Shown here: positions 1 through 8,199 of the stretch, one piece after another
Position numbering within the stretch: position 1 is the first letter of the stretch
Layout: the number at the start of each line of letters is the position of its first letter
Source of the DNA: Echinicola shivajiensis
GTDB lineage: Bacteria > Bacteroidota > Bacteroidia > Cytophagales > Cyclobacteriaceae
Direction: 5' to 3'
Length of the DNA stretch: 64,000 bases
Assembly: GCF_018642165.1 (NCBI RefSeq)
Contig: NZ_JAHHZM010000002.1
Coordinates: 186,001-250,000 of the forward strand
Translations under genes and position numbers: made by a program
The notes under the pieces: model-generated
The model's input: the letters and a program-made list of their open reading frames with translations, nothing else
What the model was told of the DNA's origin: nothing
Database searches by the model: none

Positions 1-1
1 C

Positions 2-904
2 TGGGTAAAAGGAGGTTATTTGCAATTAGATAAACTAGACTTTGTTTCTGAAGGATTTCTTGAGGGATTGATGAAATATGCTACAATCAAAGTAGGTATG
101 GATGAGATCAACTATGGTGATGCGCACTTTAGGAGAACGGATAATGCCAGGGCTATTTTCAACCCATTTGTAGGGAATTATATTATGGATTCCTTTACTA
201 CAGAGGCTTTTGCAGAGGTGATGTTGCAAAATAGTGGATTCCTTGCCGTTGTTGCCATTTCCAATGGTAAGCTTAATCAATCGGTGGTAGTCAATGACAA
301 TTCTGACAATAAACTTTCGTTTTATGGTAAGGTAGGTTATGATAATTATCTTACTGAGGATTTGAGATTTAGATTGACTGGTTCATGGTATACCAACCAA
401 GGGATGACTACTGGTAATTCGCTATATGGAGGTGACCGTGCGGGTTCTAGGTATTACAGTGTTCTGCATACTGTTGAGGATGGTGGATCTGATTTTGAGG
501 GTCGTTTTAATCCGAGATTTAATCAACTCACTGCTATACAAGTTAACCCATTTGTTAAATTCAAAGGTTTGGAGTTTTTCGGAATTTATGAACTAGCTAT
601 GAACAGTGAGGATGAAGGTGACGGCCAGTTTACTCAGCTTGCGGGAGAATTGTTATACAGATTTGGTTCCCGAGAACAATTGTACTTCGGTGGAAGATAT
701 AATAAAGTGAAAGGAGAATCAAATGCCAATGATCCAACTATATCTATAGAAAGATTCAATATTGGAGGAGGATGGTATATGACCAAAAATATTGTTGCTA
801 AAATTGAATATGTGAATCAGAAATATGACGGATTTGCAGCAGATTCTAAATATAATGGTGCAAAATTCGATGGTTTAAATATTGAGGCAGCGATAAGCTT
901 CTAA
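2..904 (+). CDS. C-terminal part of an outer-membrane beta-barrel (porin-like) protein, 5' end outside window
   Basis: The reading frame is open from the first full codon to the left edge, so this is the end of a longer gene; the TTG codon at 20 is not taken as a start. The visible roughly 300 residues alternate hydrophobic and polar residues in amphipathic strands rich in Tyr, Phe and Gly (for example YFGGRY, FNIGGGWY, AKIEYV) and end in Phe, as expected for a protein inserted by the BAM machinery. The pattern resembles phosphate-selective-porin-like or DUF-type barrels of Bacteroidota, but the family cannot be fixed without the N-terminus. No plug or TonB box is visible. A strong hairpin terminator follows. 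Confidence 0.65.
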   Translation, partial: WVKGGYLQLDKLDFVSEGFLEGLMKYATIKVGMDEINYGDAHFRRTDNARAIFNPFVGNYIMDSFTTEAFAEVMLQNSGFLAVVAISNGKLNQSVVVNDNSDNKLSFYGKVGYDNYLTEDLRFRLTGSWYTNQGMTTGNSLYGGDRAGSRYYSVLHTVEDGGSDFEGRFNPRFNQLTAIQVNPFVKFKGLEFFGIYELAMNSEDEGDGQFTQLAGELLYRFGSREQLYFGGRYNKVKGESNANDPTISIERFNIGGGWYMTKNIVAKIEYVNQKYDGFAADSKYNGAKFDGLNIEAAISF

Positions 905-928
905 TCATTTATGATCTGATAAATATAG

Positions 929-961
929 GAAGGGTATCGGGTAGGCCGGTACTCTTCTTTT
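929..961 (+). terminator. Rho-independent terminator after the porin-like gene
   Basis: A 12-bp stem (arms 929-940 and 946-957, with two G-U pairs) closes a 5-nt loop and is followed by TTTT. It sits 25 bases past the stop of the barrel gene and before the YceI-like gene. Confidence 0.75.
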
Positions 962-1000
962 GTGTTGGTAATGGTTGGAATTAATTAAACACGGTGTATC

Positions 1001-1606
1001 ATGTTTAAATTACTTGCATTTATTGGTGTTCTTCTTTTGGTTGCCGCACCTAAGGAACCAAAAGTAATCATGTGGAATATCCTTGAGGAAAGTGAATTGG
1101 GTATTGCAGGAACTACCAATGTCAATAGCTACTATTGCATGTCAGAAAATTATTTCGGAGATGATAAAATTTATGAAAGATATTCAAATGAAGGTCAGGT
1201 CAGCTGGAGCGGAAAGATAAGAGTTCCAGCAAGAAGTTTTGATTGTGCGAATAATATTATGACCAAGGATTTTCAAAGTACCATTAAGGCTGATCAGCAC
1301 CCATATATTGGAATGGAGTTTCTTCATCTTGAAAAAGTAAAAGGAGAGGATAGTGCTATTAGTGGTGAGGCAATTGTTACCTTGGTTAAGGTGCAACAAA
1401 AAATTAAAATTGATTGTAAGATGGAAAAGTTGGATAATGGGGTTTTGAAACTGGAAGGGGATCACACATTTTTGTTCTCTGATTTCGGTCTTGAGGCGCC
1501 CAAAAAGTTTTTTGGGGCTATTAAAGTAAAAGATCAAGTAACCGTTGAATTCAAATTATTTTTAGAATCTGAGTCTTCGAACACCATTAAAGGGAACTTA
1601 TTATGA
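1001..1606 (+). CDS. YceI-like periplasmic lipid/isoprenoid-binding family protein
   Basis: 201 residues with a hydrophobic signal peptide (about residues 1-16) and no lipobox. The body has the YceI pattern: a central SGKIRVPARSFDC strand, a stretch where family members carry the conserved H-P-Y (DQHPYIGMEF), and a C-terminal FFGAIKVKDQVTVEF strand typical of the last strands of the YceI barrel. YceI proteins form an eight-stranded lipocalin-like barrel that binds long isoprenoids; the ligand here is unknown. It has its own short upstream region after a terminator. A second YceI protein lies at 14832, but the two sequences are clearly different. Family assignment is likely; the precise role is not visible. 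Confidence 0.6.
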   Translation: MFKLLAFIGVLLLVAAPKEPKVIMWNILEESELGIAGTTNVNSYYCMSENYFGDDKIYERYSNEGQVSWSGKIRVPARSFDCANNIMTKDFQSTIKADQHPYIGMEFLHLEKVKGEDSAISGEAIVTLVKVQQKIKIDCKMEKLDNGVLKLEGDHTFLFSDFGLEAPKKFFGAIKVKDQVTVEFKLFLESESSNTIKGNLL

Positions 1607-1639
1607 TAAAAGTCATCTTTTTTTAATAGGTTTATAATA

Positions 1640-1647
1640 TAGCTTTG
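1640..1647 (+). promoter_or_regulatory. Candidate -7 element of the Crp/Fnr regulator gene
   Basis: TAGCTTTG matches the Bacteroidota -7 consensus TAnnTTTG and lies 25 bases before the ATG. The -33 region is a T tract without a clear TTG. Confidence 0.4.
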
Positions 1648-1671
1648 TGATGTTAATTAATTTTTAGGTTC

Positions 1672-2382
1672 ATGACAATAAAGAATACACCATGTGAATT
1701 ATGCTTAAGCCGTAAATTTTCCATGTTTTCAGGTTTATCTGATGAACATTTATGCAATTTATCGGACAGCAAAAATTTGATTTCCCATAAAAAAGGCCAA
1801 ATGCTGTTTTATGAGGGTACTAAACCTTTGGGGGTTTTTTGTGTAAGCTCAGGCATTGTAAAAGTGTTTAAAACGGCATCTAATGGTAAAGAGCAAATTA
1901 TCCGATTAGTCCAGAAAGGAGACTTTCTTGGTTATACATCGTTGTTGGGTGAAGAAGCTTATTTGAATTCAGCTACCATTGTTGAAGATGCAAAAATCTG
2001 TTTTATTCCCAAGGAAACTTTTCTTAAGCTCATCGCTGAGGACAACAATTTTCACAGAAGGTTGACCAAGGCGGTTTGTCAAAATCTGGGATTAATGGAA
2101 GAGAAGCTAACTGATGCTACCCAGAAGACCATTAGGGAAAGGTTGGCTTTTACCTTGATTAAATTGTCTGACTCTTATGGTGTAGATGGTGGTGAGAGCA
2201 GAAAAATTGATCTGGTATTAACTAGAGAGGAAATAGCCGGTTTGGTAGGTACTGCTACTGAAACGGTAATTAGGTTGCTTTCTGAATTTAAGAAGGACAG
2301 TCTGATTAAGTTTGAAGGCAAAAAGATCATCGTTTTAGATAGAAAAGGATTGGCCAGGTTATCTGATTTTTATAATAATTGA
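1672..2382 (+). CDS. Crp/Fnr-family transcriptional regulator with N-terminal CxxC, likely controlling the cbb3 genes
   Basis: 236 residues. A cyclic-nucleotide-binding-type beta-roll covers roughly residues 20-130 (GQMLFYEG, GIVKVFK and GDFLGYTSLLG are typical turns). A dimer helix follows, then a winged helix-turn-helix at about 183-212 with the recognition-helix pattern ETVIRLL found in Fnr-type regulators. Cys8 and Cys11 form a CELC pair, with Cys28 nearby, which recalls the Fe-S ligands of Fnr; whether a cluster is bound cannot be told from sequence. It stands directly upstream of the cbb3 locus, the usual target of FixK/Fnr regulators, so oxygen or redox control of those genes is inferred. 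No clear TTGAT-N4-ATCAA box was found in the adjacent gaps. Confidence 0.8.
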   Translation: MTIKNTPCELCLSRKFSMFSGLSDEHLCNLSDSKNLISHKKGQMLFYEGTKPLGVFCVSSGIVKVFKTASNGKEQIIRLVQKGDFLGYTSLLGEEAYLNSATIVEDAKICFIPKETFLKLIAEDNNFHRRLTKAVCQNLGLMEEKLTDATQKTIRERLAFTLIKLSDSYGVDGGESRKIDLVLTREEIAGLVGTATETVIRLLSEFKKDSLIKFEGKKIIVLDRKGLARLSDFYNN

Positions 2383-2403
2383 TCAAATCATTCCGTATTT
2401 ATC

Positions 2404-2445
2404 AAAAACAAAAGCCCAAACAGACGTTTGGGCTTTTGTTTTTAT
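2404..2445 (+). terminator. Strong intrinsic terminator after the Crp/Fnr gene
   Basis: A near-perfect 18-bp stem with arms 2404-2421 and 2426-2443, GC-rich core GCCCAAAC/GTTTGGGC, a 4-nt loop and a flanking A/T tract that could work in both directions. Confidence 0.85.
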
Positions 2446-2503
2446 ATGATTTTTATCAGGTTTTGGCTTTTTAAATGTCATAATTCCTCAGCCAGAAGCG
2501 GTA

Positions 2504-2511
2504 TAAATTTG
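2504..2511 (+). promoter_or_regulatory. Candidate -7 element upstream of the Usp-like gene and cbb3 locus
   Basis: TAAATTTG matches TAnnTTTG and is 24 bases before the ATG at 2536. No convincing -33 TTG was seen, which would fit an activator-dependent promoter (inference). Confidence 0.35.
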
Positions 2512-2535
2512 TCTTAAATCTATAATTGATTACAG

Positions 2536-3156
2536 ATGAAAGGCAACATTCATAATTACCTGGAAATACCTACTGATATATTGGCTCCTATATATGACCA
2601 AAAGATTCAGGGGGACTTTTTTGACCGTAGATTGATAGAGGGAGTTTTGAATCAAGAAGAGAAAGACATTTATATGATAATGGCCAATTTGCCAAAAGTC
2701 TTGGATTGGTTGCATGGACAAGATCAACCACAGGTCCTCGAGAAAAGACCCTGCGCTATTCCATTATTATTGTTTGACCAAGATCTGTCATTTGATAAAC
2801 TCCTCTTTCATTATGATGGAACTCCTGATTCTGCCGATATCATACAAGGGTTTTTGGAAAAATTCGAACTGCATATAAAGAGCAGTCAAGCCACCATCAT
2901 TTCTCCAAGTTTTATTCCTAAATCAAAACTTCAAGAAGAGCAAGCCTTGATTCAACTCATAAGAAACTATACTGGTGAAACCAGTTTTATAAAATTCAAT
3001 TTTAGGAAAATTGGTGACTTCTGGTCTTATGCTACCAAAAACAAATCCACCATGCTAGTAACTTCCAAAGCTTATCAAGCTGATTTGGCTAAAGTCTTAT
3101 TTCATTTTTATAAAGGTGGATTTTGGTATGATAACTTATCATTTTATCTGGCTTAA
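2536..3156 (+). CDS. Divergent universal-stress-protein-like cytosolic protein
   Basis: 206 residues, no signal peptide or membrane segment. The middle reads like the junction between two UspA halves: a hydrophobic strand ending CAIPLLLFD, then FDKLLFHYDGTPDSADII, which matches the usual start of a Usp domain (strand, Y/D-DGS-like turn, helix). The N-terminal half is degenerate and no ATP-binding G-2x-G-9x-G motif is evident. Usp-like genes commonly flank cbb3 loci in Bacteroidota, and its place between the Fnr-type regulator and ccoI suggests low-oxygen or respiratory co-regulation. Function is not established; assignment to Usp is tentative. Confidence 0.45.
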   Translation: MKGNIHNYLEIPTDILAPIYDQKIQGDFFDRRLIEGVLNQEEKDIYMIMANLPKVLDWLHGQDQPQVLEKRPCAIPLLLFDQDLSFDKLLFHYDGTPDSADIIQGFLEKFELHIKSSQATIISPSFIPKSKLQEEQALIQLIRNYTGETSFIKFNFRKIGDFWSYATKNKSTMLVTSKAYQADLAKVLFHFYKGGFWYDNLSFYLA

Positions 3157-3226
3157 AAATATAAAATATTATATACTAATATTTTAAAATAGGATTCATT
3201 ATAGTTAAATTGATACAGAACCACCA

Positions 3227-5662
3227 ATGAACATGAAGGAAGTTAAACAAAAGGATCGTACTTTGTGCTTCCACTGTGGAGAACAGTGTTTGGATGAATC
3301 CCTTCGCTATGATGAAAAGGATTTTTGTTGTCCAGGCTGTAAGCTGGTTTATGAAGTATTGAATGAAAATGGCCTTAGCAGTTATTATGAGTATGGTGAA
3401 AAGCCTGGCGTAAAAAACGACAACAATAATAAATCAGCCAATCGATTTGATTACTTAGAAGAACCTGAAGTAATCCAAAAATTAATAGACTTTCAAAACG
3501 AAAAGGAAACTCATATTTCCTTTGATATTCCAGCAATACATTGTGCCTCCTGTGTGTGGTTATTGGAAAACCTTCATAGACTTAATTCGAATATTTTTGA
3601 ATCTCGGGTGGATTATGTAAAAAAAGAGGTACACATCAAATTCGTACATAATGCTCTAAGTCTGAAAGAGCTGGTGAGGCTATTGGCTAAGATAGGTTAT
3701 GAGCCGAGTATTCAACTAGATGCATTGGAAGAAAAACCCAAAAGAAGGGTAGACAGGAAACTGATTTATAAGTTGGCAGTAGCTGGATTTTGCTTTGGCA
3801 ATATGATGTTTTTCAGTTTGCCTGAGTATTTCAGTGAAGTGTCATTATTGGAAGAGAATTTTAGAGGCCTTTTTGTCCAGCTCAATTTAGCCTTGTCACT
3901 TCCTGTTATATTTTATTCAGCAACAGATTACTATAGGTCTGCATGGTACTCTCTGCGTTCTGGTCGTGTTAATATGGATGTTCCCATAGTCATGGGGATA
4001 ATTTCTCTGTTTGTTTATAGTCTATACGAAGTAATTGAGCTGGGGGAAAGCGGTTATTTCGATTCTATAGGGGGGCTATTGTTTTTTCTATTGATCGGGA
4101 AATATTTTCAGCAAAAAACCTATGACCGTCTTGCTTTTGACAGGGATTATAAGTCCTACTTCCCATTGGCTGTAACCCGGTTGGGGAATAAAGGGGAAGA
4201 AGTTGTTTCGCTTCCTAAAATAAAAGTAGGGGATACCTTGAAGATTCGTCATGGTGAGTTGATTCCAGCGGATAGTTTGTTACTGGAAGGGGAAGCCCGA
4301 ATTGATTATAGTTTTGTGACAGGGGAGGAAGTGCCTGTTTTTGTAAAGAAGGGTTCTTTAATTTATGCAGGAGGTAGGCAGCAGGCAGGAGCCTTGCTCC
4401 TAAATGTGCAGAAAGCCCCTTCCCAAGGTTATTTAACTGATTTGTGGAACCAAGATAGTTTCCAGCTTGGAAAGCCCAAGGAACTGGAATCATTGGCCAA
4501 TGCCATTAGTGGAAAATTCACATTGGTGGTGCTGATGGTGGCTTTTGGTGCACTAGCTTTTTGGATTCAAACGGATGTTTCCATGGCGGTGAAAACTTTT
4601 ACCAGCGTTTTAATTGTGGCCTGCCCATGTGCATTGGCGATGTCCACCCCTTTTACCTTAGGTAATACTTTGAGGGTTTTTGGTAATAGGAAATTTTATT
4701 TAAAAAACAGCCATGTGGTAGAGCAACTGGCAAAAGCAGATACCTATATTTTTGATAAGACAGGAACGCTTACAGATCCAGCTGCAGCAACAGTAAACTA
4801 TATCGGATTTTGCTTGGATGAAGAGAATAAATCAGTAATCAAAGGCATGGTCCAGCATTCCATGCATGCCTTAAGCAGTCGGATCAATGTATGGTTGGGG
4901 GAGATCAAGCCTGCTTATGTGGAGGGAATAGGGGAGCTTCCTGGAAAGGGTATTGAAGCTATTTATAATGGAAAGATAGTGCGAATAGGTTCGGCCAAGT
5001 GGTTGGGGATTGGCAATATTAGAACCAAAGATTTTGGTAATAGGATTTACATCTCCTTTGATGGAGAAGTAAAGGGATATTTTCATATCCAAAGTGGATT
5101 GAGGAAGGGTGTGGAAAGATCCATGGATCAATTGAAAGATATGGGCCAAGTTCACTTACTGTCCGGTGATCAGGACCATGATCGTGAAAATCTTCAAAAG
5201 GTATTTGGGGCAGCGGTGGAGATGAATTTTAACCAAAGCCCAAAAGAAAAGTTGCAATACATCAAATCATTGAACGATAGAGGGAATAAAACGGTGATGG
5301 TTGGAGATGGATTGAATGATGCAGGTGCCTTGCAAGAAAGCAGGGTGGGGATTGCAGTAACCAGTCAATCCACTCATTTTTCTCCTGCAAGTGATGCTAT
5401 TATGGATGCCGATGTAATTGGCCAGTTACCTCAGTTTATAGCGTTGGCAAAGGAAAGCAGGAATGTGATCAAGGCAAGTTTTGTGCTCAGCTTTCTGTAC
5501 AATATTGTTGGGATCAGTTTGGCTGTTCAAGGCCTGCTTAGTCCTGTTATTTGTGCGATTTTGATGCCACTGAGTAGTATTTCGGTGGTGGTATTTACTA
5601 CAGTGATGATCAATTATCTAGCGATGAGAAAAGGAAGTAAAAATAATTATTCATGGAAGTAA
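3227..5662 (+). CDS. ccoI: Copper-transporting P1B-type ATPase of cbb3 oxidase assembly, CcoI
   Basis: 811 residues. The N-terminus carries a cysteine cluster (C14, C17, C21, C34, C35, C38), typical of the metal-binding domain fused to CcoI/FixI ATPases, then a heavy-metal-associated domain with CASC near residue 106. Membrane helices follow; the intramembrane metal site CPCALAM is near 465, the actuator motif TGEE near 364, the phosphorylation motif DKTGTLT near 510 and the hinge GDGLNDAGAL near 692. CcoI supplies copper for the CuB site of cbb3 oxidase rather than for general copper resistance. Two ATGs lie at 3227 and 3233; the first is used. The 3' end overlaps ccoS by 10 bases, indicating translational coupling. 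Confidence 0.95.
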   Translation: MNMKEVKQKDRTLCFHCGEQCLDESLRYDEKDFCCPGCKLVYEVLNENGLSSYYEYGEKPGVKNDNNNKSANRFDYLEEPEVIQKLIDFQNEKETHISFDIPAIHCASCVWLLENLHRLNSNIFESRVDYVKKEVHIKFVHNALSLKELVRLLAKIGYEPSIQLDALEEKPKRRVDRKLIYKLAVAGFCFGNMMFFSLPEYFSEVSLLEENFRGLFVQLNLALSLPVIFYSATDYYRSAWYSLRSGRVNMDVPIVMGIISLFVYSLYEVIELGESGYFDSIGGLLFFLLIGKYFQQKTYDRLAFDRDYKSYFPLAVTRLGNKGEEVVSLPKIKVGDTLKIRHGELIPADSLLLEGEARIDYSFVTGEEVPVFVKKGSLIYAGGRQQAGALLLNVQKAPSQGYLTDLWNQDSFQLGKPKELESLANAISGKFTLVVLMVAFGALAFWIQTDVSMAVKTFTSVLIVACPCALAMSTPFTLGNTLRVFGNRKFYLKNSHVVEQLAKADTYIFDKTGTLTDPAAATVNYIGFCLDEENKSVIKGMVQHSMHALSSRINVWLGEIKPAYVEGIGELPGKGIEAIYNGKIVRIGSAKWLGIGNIRTKDFGNRIYISFDGEVKGYFHIQSGLRKGVERSMDQLKDMGQVHLLSGDQDHDRENLQKVFGAAVEMNFNQSPKEKLQYIKSLNDRGNKTVMVGDGLNDAGALQESRVGIAVTSQSTHFSPASDAIMDADVIGQLPQFIALAKESRNVIKASFVLSFLYNIVGISLAVQGLLSPVICAILMPLSSISVVVFTTVMINYLAMRKGSKNNYSWK

Positions 5663-5838
5663 TATTCATTTTGATCGGGGTGAGTTTGGTTTTGGCTTCT
5701 AGCTTTTTGTTCCTGTTTTTCAGGGCCATGAAGAAAGGCCAGTTTGACGATACTTATACCCCTTCGGTAAGAATTCTATTTGATTCACATAAAAACAAAA
5801 AAACGGTTAAGCCTAAACCGTCACCTAAAACCAAATAA
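5653..5838 (+). CDS. ccoS: cbb3 oxidase assembly protein CcoS
   Basis: 61 residues: one N-terminal membrane helix (about 3-25), then FRAMKKGQFDD, the typical CcoS motif in which a G-Q-[FY]-[DE]-D segment follows the helix, then a basic tail. CcoS is needed for correct cofactor insertion in cbb3 oxidase. It overlaps the end of ccoI and lies 3 bases before ccoNO, as in many cbb3 assembly loci. Confidence 0.9.
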   Translation: MEVIFILIGVSLVLASSFLFLFFRAMKKGQFDDTYTPSVRILFDSHKNKKTVKPKPSPKTK

Positions 5839-5841
5839 AGT

Positions 5842-7995
5842 ATGTCAGATGTAATACTAGAAAAGTTCAGTTACGATAATAAAATCGTAAAGTACTTTGG
5901 AGCAGCCACAATAGTTTGGGGCTTAGTCGGAATGCTGGTTGGGATATTGGCAGCCATCCAGCTTTTTCTTCCCGAAGCCAATATGGGAAACCCTTATACC
6001 ACATTTGGGAGGATTAGACCGCTACACACCAATGCGGTAATATTTGCCTTTGTGGGAAATGCCATTTTCGCCGGAGTGTACTATTCCATGCCTCGATTGC
6101 TGAAGGCCAGGATGTGGAGTGATGCACTTAGCTGGATCAATTTCTGGGGCTGGCAGTTAATTATCCTTGCTGCTGCGATTACCCTACCATTGGGCTTGAC
6201 CACTTCAAAGGAATATGCCGAATTGGAATGGCCTATTGATATTGGGATTGCTGTAGTGTGGGTAGCTTTTGGTGCCAATATGATCGGTACATTGCTTAAG
6301 CGAAGGGAAAGACATATGTATGTAGCCATTTGGTTTTATTTGGCCTCGTTTGTAACCGTGGCGGTTTTACATATATTTAATTCTTTGGCCTTGCCAGTTT
6401 CGTTTTTCAAAAGTTATTCGGCATATGCAGGTGTTCAAGACGCCTTGGTTCAATGGTGGTATGGCCACAATGCGGTGGCTTTCTTCTTGACTACACCTTA
6501 TTTGGGATTGATGTATTATTTCCTTCCCAAAGCAGCCAATAGGCCAGTTTATTCTTATAAGCTTTCTATCGTTCACTTCTGGTCCTTGATCTTTCTGTAT
6601 ATCTGGGCTGGGCCTCACCACCTTTTGTATACTGCTTTGCCCAACTGGGCGCAGGTTCTCGGGGTAGCTTTCTCGGTGATGTTAATTGCTCCATCTTGGG
6701 GCGGTATGGTCAATGGACTATTAACGCTAAGAGGTGCTTGGGACAAAGTAAGAGTTGACCCAGTACTTAAGTTTATGGTTGTGGCGGTTACAGCCTACGG
6801 TATGGCCACCTTCGAAGGTCCTATGCTATCATTGAAAAATGTGAACGCCATCGCGCACTATACTGATTGGATCGTTGCACACGTGCATATTGGCGCCTTG
6901 GGCTGGAATGGCTTCTTGACCTTTGGTATGCTTTATTGGTTATGGCCTAAGATGTGGAAAACAAAATTGTATTCTACTAAATTAGCAAACACCCACTTCT
7001 GGTTGGGTACTTTGGGGATTGTTTTCTATGCCTTGCCTATGTATGTGGCTGCCTTGACCCAAAGCTTGATGTGGAAAGAGTTCAATGAGATGGGAAGATT
7101 GGCTTATCCTAATTTCCTTGAAACAGTTCTTGAAATTGTTCCAATGTATATGTTGAGGGCATTCGGTGGTGTGCTTTACTTGGCCGGGGCCATAGTGATG
7201 GTTTATAACCTTGTCAAAACATCTAAAATCGGCGTTTTCCAAGCAGAAGAGCCAGATGAGGCACCTGCGCTTAGCAAGTTTGTACCTAAGAAAGGTGAAT
7301 ACTGGCACCATGCATGGGAGAGAAAACCAATCTTCTTTACCATCTTGGCTACAGTGGCCATTCTTATTGGAGCGGTGATAGAAATTGTGCCCACCTTGTT
7401 GGTGAAATCGAATGTGCCAACCATCAGTAGTGTCCAACCATATACTCCGCTGGAATTGCAGGGTAGGGACCTCTATATTTCACATGGTTGTGTGGGATGT
7501 CACTCACAGATGATTCGGCCTTTCAGATCTGAAACTGAGCGTTATGGAGAATATTCCAAAGCTGGTGAATTCGTTTATGACAGGCCATTCCTTTGGGGAT
7601 CAAAACGAACTGGGCCTGATTTGCACAGGGTAGGAAAGAAATATCCAGATAGCTGGCATTATCACCATATGTTAGATCCAAGAACGATGTCTCCTGGCTC
7701 TACCATGCCTGCTTACCCATGGATGATTACCAATACCATGGACCATTTAGATGTTCCGGATAAAATTAGAACCATGCAGCAACTCGGGGTACCATATCCA
7801 GAAGGTTATGCTGATGAACAGGCCTTGAAAGATCTGCACGAACAAGCCCAGGGAATCGCTTCCGGACTTTCAGATGCAGGTGTAGAAGTAAGGCCAGATG
7901 CTGAGATTGTGGCCCTGATCGCCTATTTGCAGAGATTAGGAACGGATATTAAGAAAACGGATGCCCCGACATCAGAAGAAAGTATCGCCAAATAA
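5842..7995 (+). CDS. ccoNO: Fused cbb3 cytochrome c oxidase subunits I and II (CcoN-CcoO)
   Basis: 717 residues, about the sum of CcoN and CcoO. Residues 1 to about 480 are the twelve-helix heme-copper subunit: H62 (LHTNAV) is a heme b ligand, GHNAVAF near 209 and GPHHLL near 257 hold the CuB histidines, and AHVHIG near 346 ligates hemes b and b3. After a linker, one membrane helix (about 495-515) leads to the CcoO domain with heme-c motif GCVGCH near 550 and the methionine-rich MSPGSTMPAYPW segment that supplies the axial Met. The enzyme is a high-affinity proton-pumping terminal oxidase. The CcoN-CcoO fusion is common in Bacteroidota. No frameshift joins the halves; the frame is continuous. 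Confidence 0.96.
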   Translation: MSDVILEKFSYDNKIVKYFGAATIVWGLVGMLVGILAAIQLFLPEANMGNPYTTFGRIRPLHTNAVIFAFVGNAIFAGVYYSMPRLLKARMWSDALSWINFWGWQLIILAAAITLPLGLTTSKEYAELEWPIDIGIAVVWVAFGANMIGTLLKRRERHMYVAIWFYLASFVTVAVLHIFNSLALPVSFFKSYSAYAGVQDALVQWWYGHNAVAFFLTTPYLGLMYYFLPKAANRPVYSYKLSIVHFWSLIFLYIWAGPHHLLYTALPNWAQVLGVAFSVMLIAPSWGGMVNGLLTLRGAWDKVRVDPVLKFMVVAVTAYGMATFEGPMLSLKNVNAIAHYTDWIVAHVHIGALGWNGFLTFGMLYWLWPKMWKTKLYSTKLANTHFWLGTLGIVFYALPMYVAALTQSLMWKEFNEMGRLAYPNFLETVLEIVPMYMLRAFGGVLYLAGAIVMVYNLVKTSKIGVFQAEEPDEAPALSKFVPKKGEYWHHAWERKPIFFTILATVAILIGAVIEIVPTLLVKSNVPTISSVQPYTPLELQGRDLYISHGCVGCHSQMIRPFRSETERYGEYSKAGEFVYDRPFLWGSKRTGPDLHRVGKKYPDSWHYHHMLDPRTMSPGSTMPAYPWMITNTMDHLDVPDKIRTMQQLGVPYPEGYADEQALKDLHEQAQGIASGLSDAGVEVRPDAEIVALIAYLQRLGTDIKKTDAPTSEESIAK

Positions 7996-8007
7996 CCCCG
8001 AAAAGTC

Positions 8008-8199
8008 ATGAAAAAGGAAATTTTAACTTCTATAGAGAACGTGGAGATTTATCCCATTTTGTCTTTGCTCATTTTTGTGCTGTTTTTTATCGGTGTTGCT
8101 TGGTGGGTGGTGAAGGCAGATAAGCAGTATATAGATCATATGAAATCCCTTCCAATGGAGGATGATAACCCAAATTTTGCGAGCCATGAAAAAAACTAA
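8008..8199 (+). CDS. ccoQ: cbb3 oxidase small subunit CcoQ
   Basis: 63 residues with one membrane helix (about 15-35), then a short cytosolic tail with YIDHMKSLPMEDD. Size, topology and place between ccoNO and ccoP identify CcoQ/FixQ, which stabilises the complex. The last 14 bases overlap the start of ccoP. Confidence 0.85.
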   Translation: MKKEILTSIENVEIYPILSLLIFVLFFIGVAWWVVKADKQYIDHMKSLPMEDDNPNFASHEKN

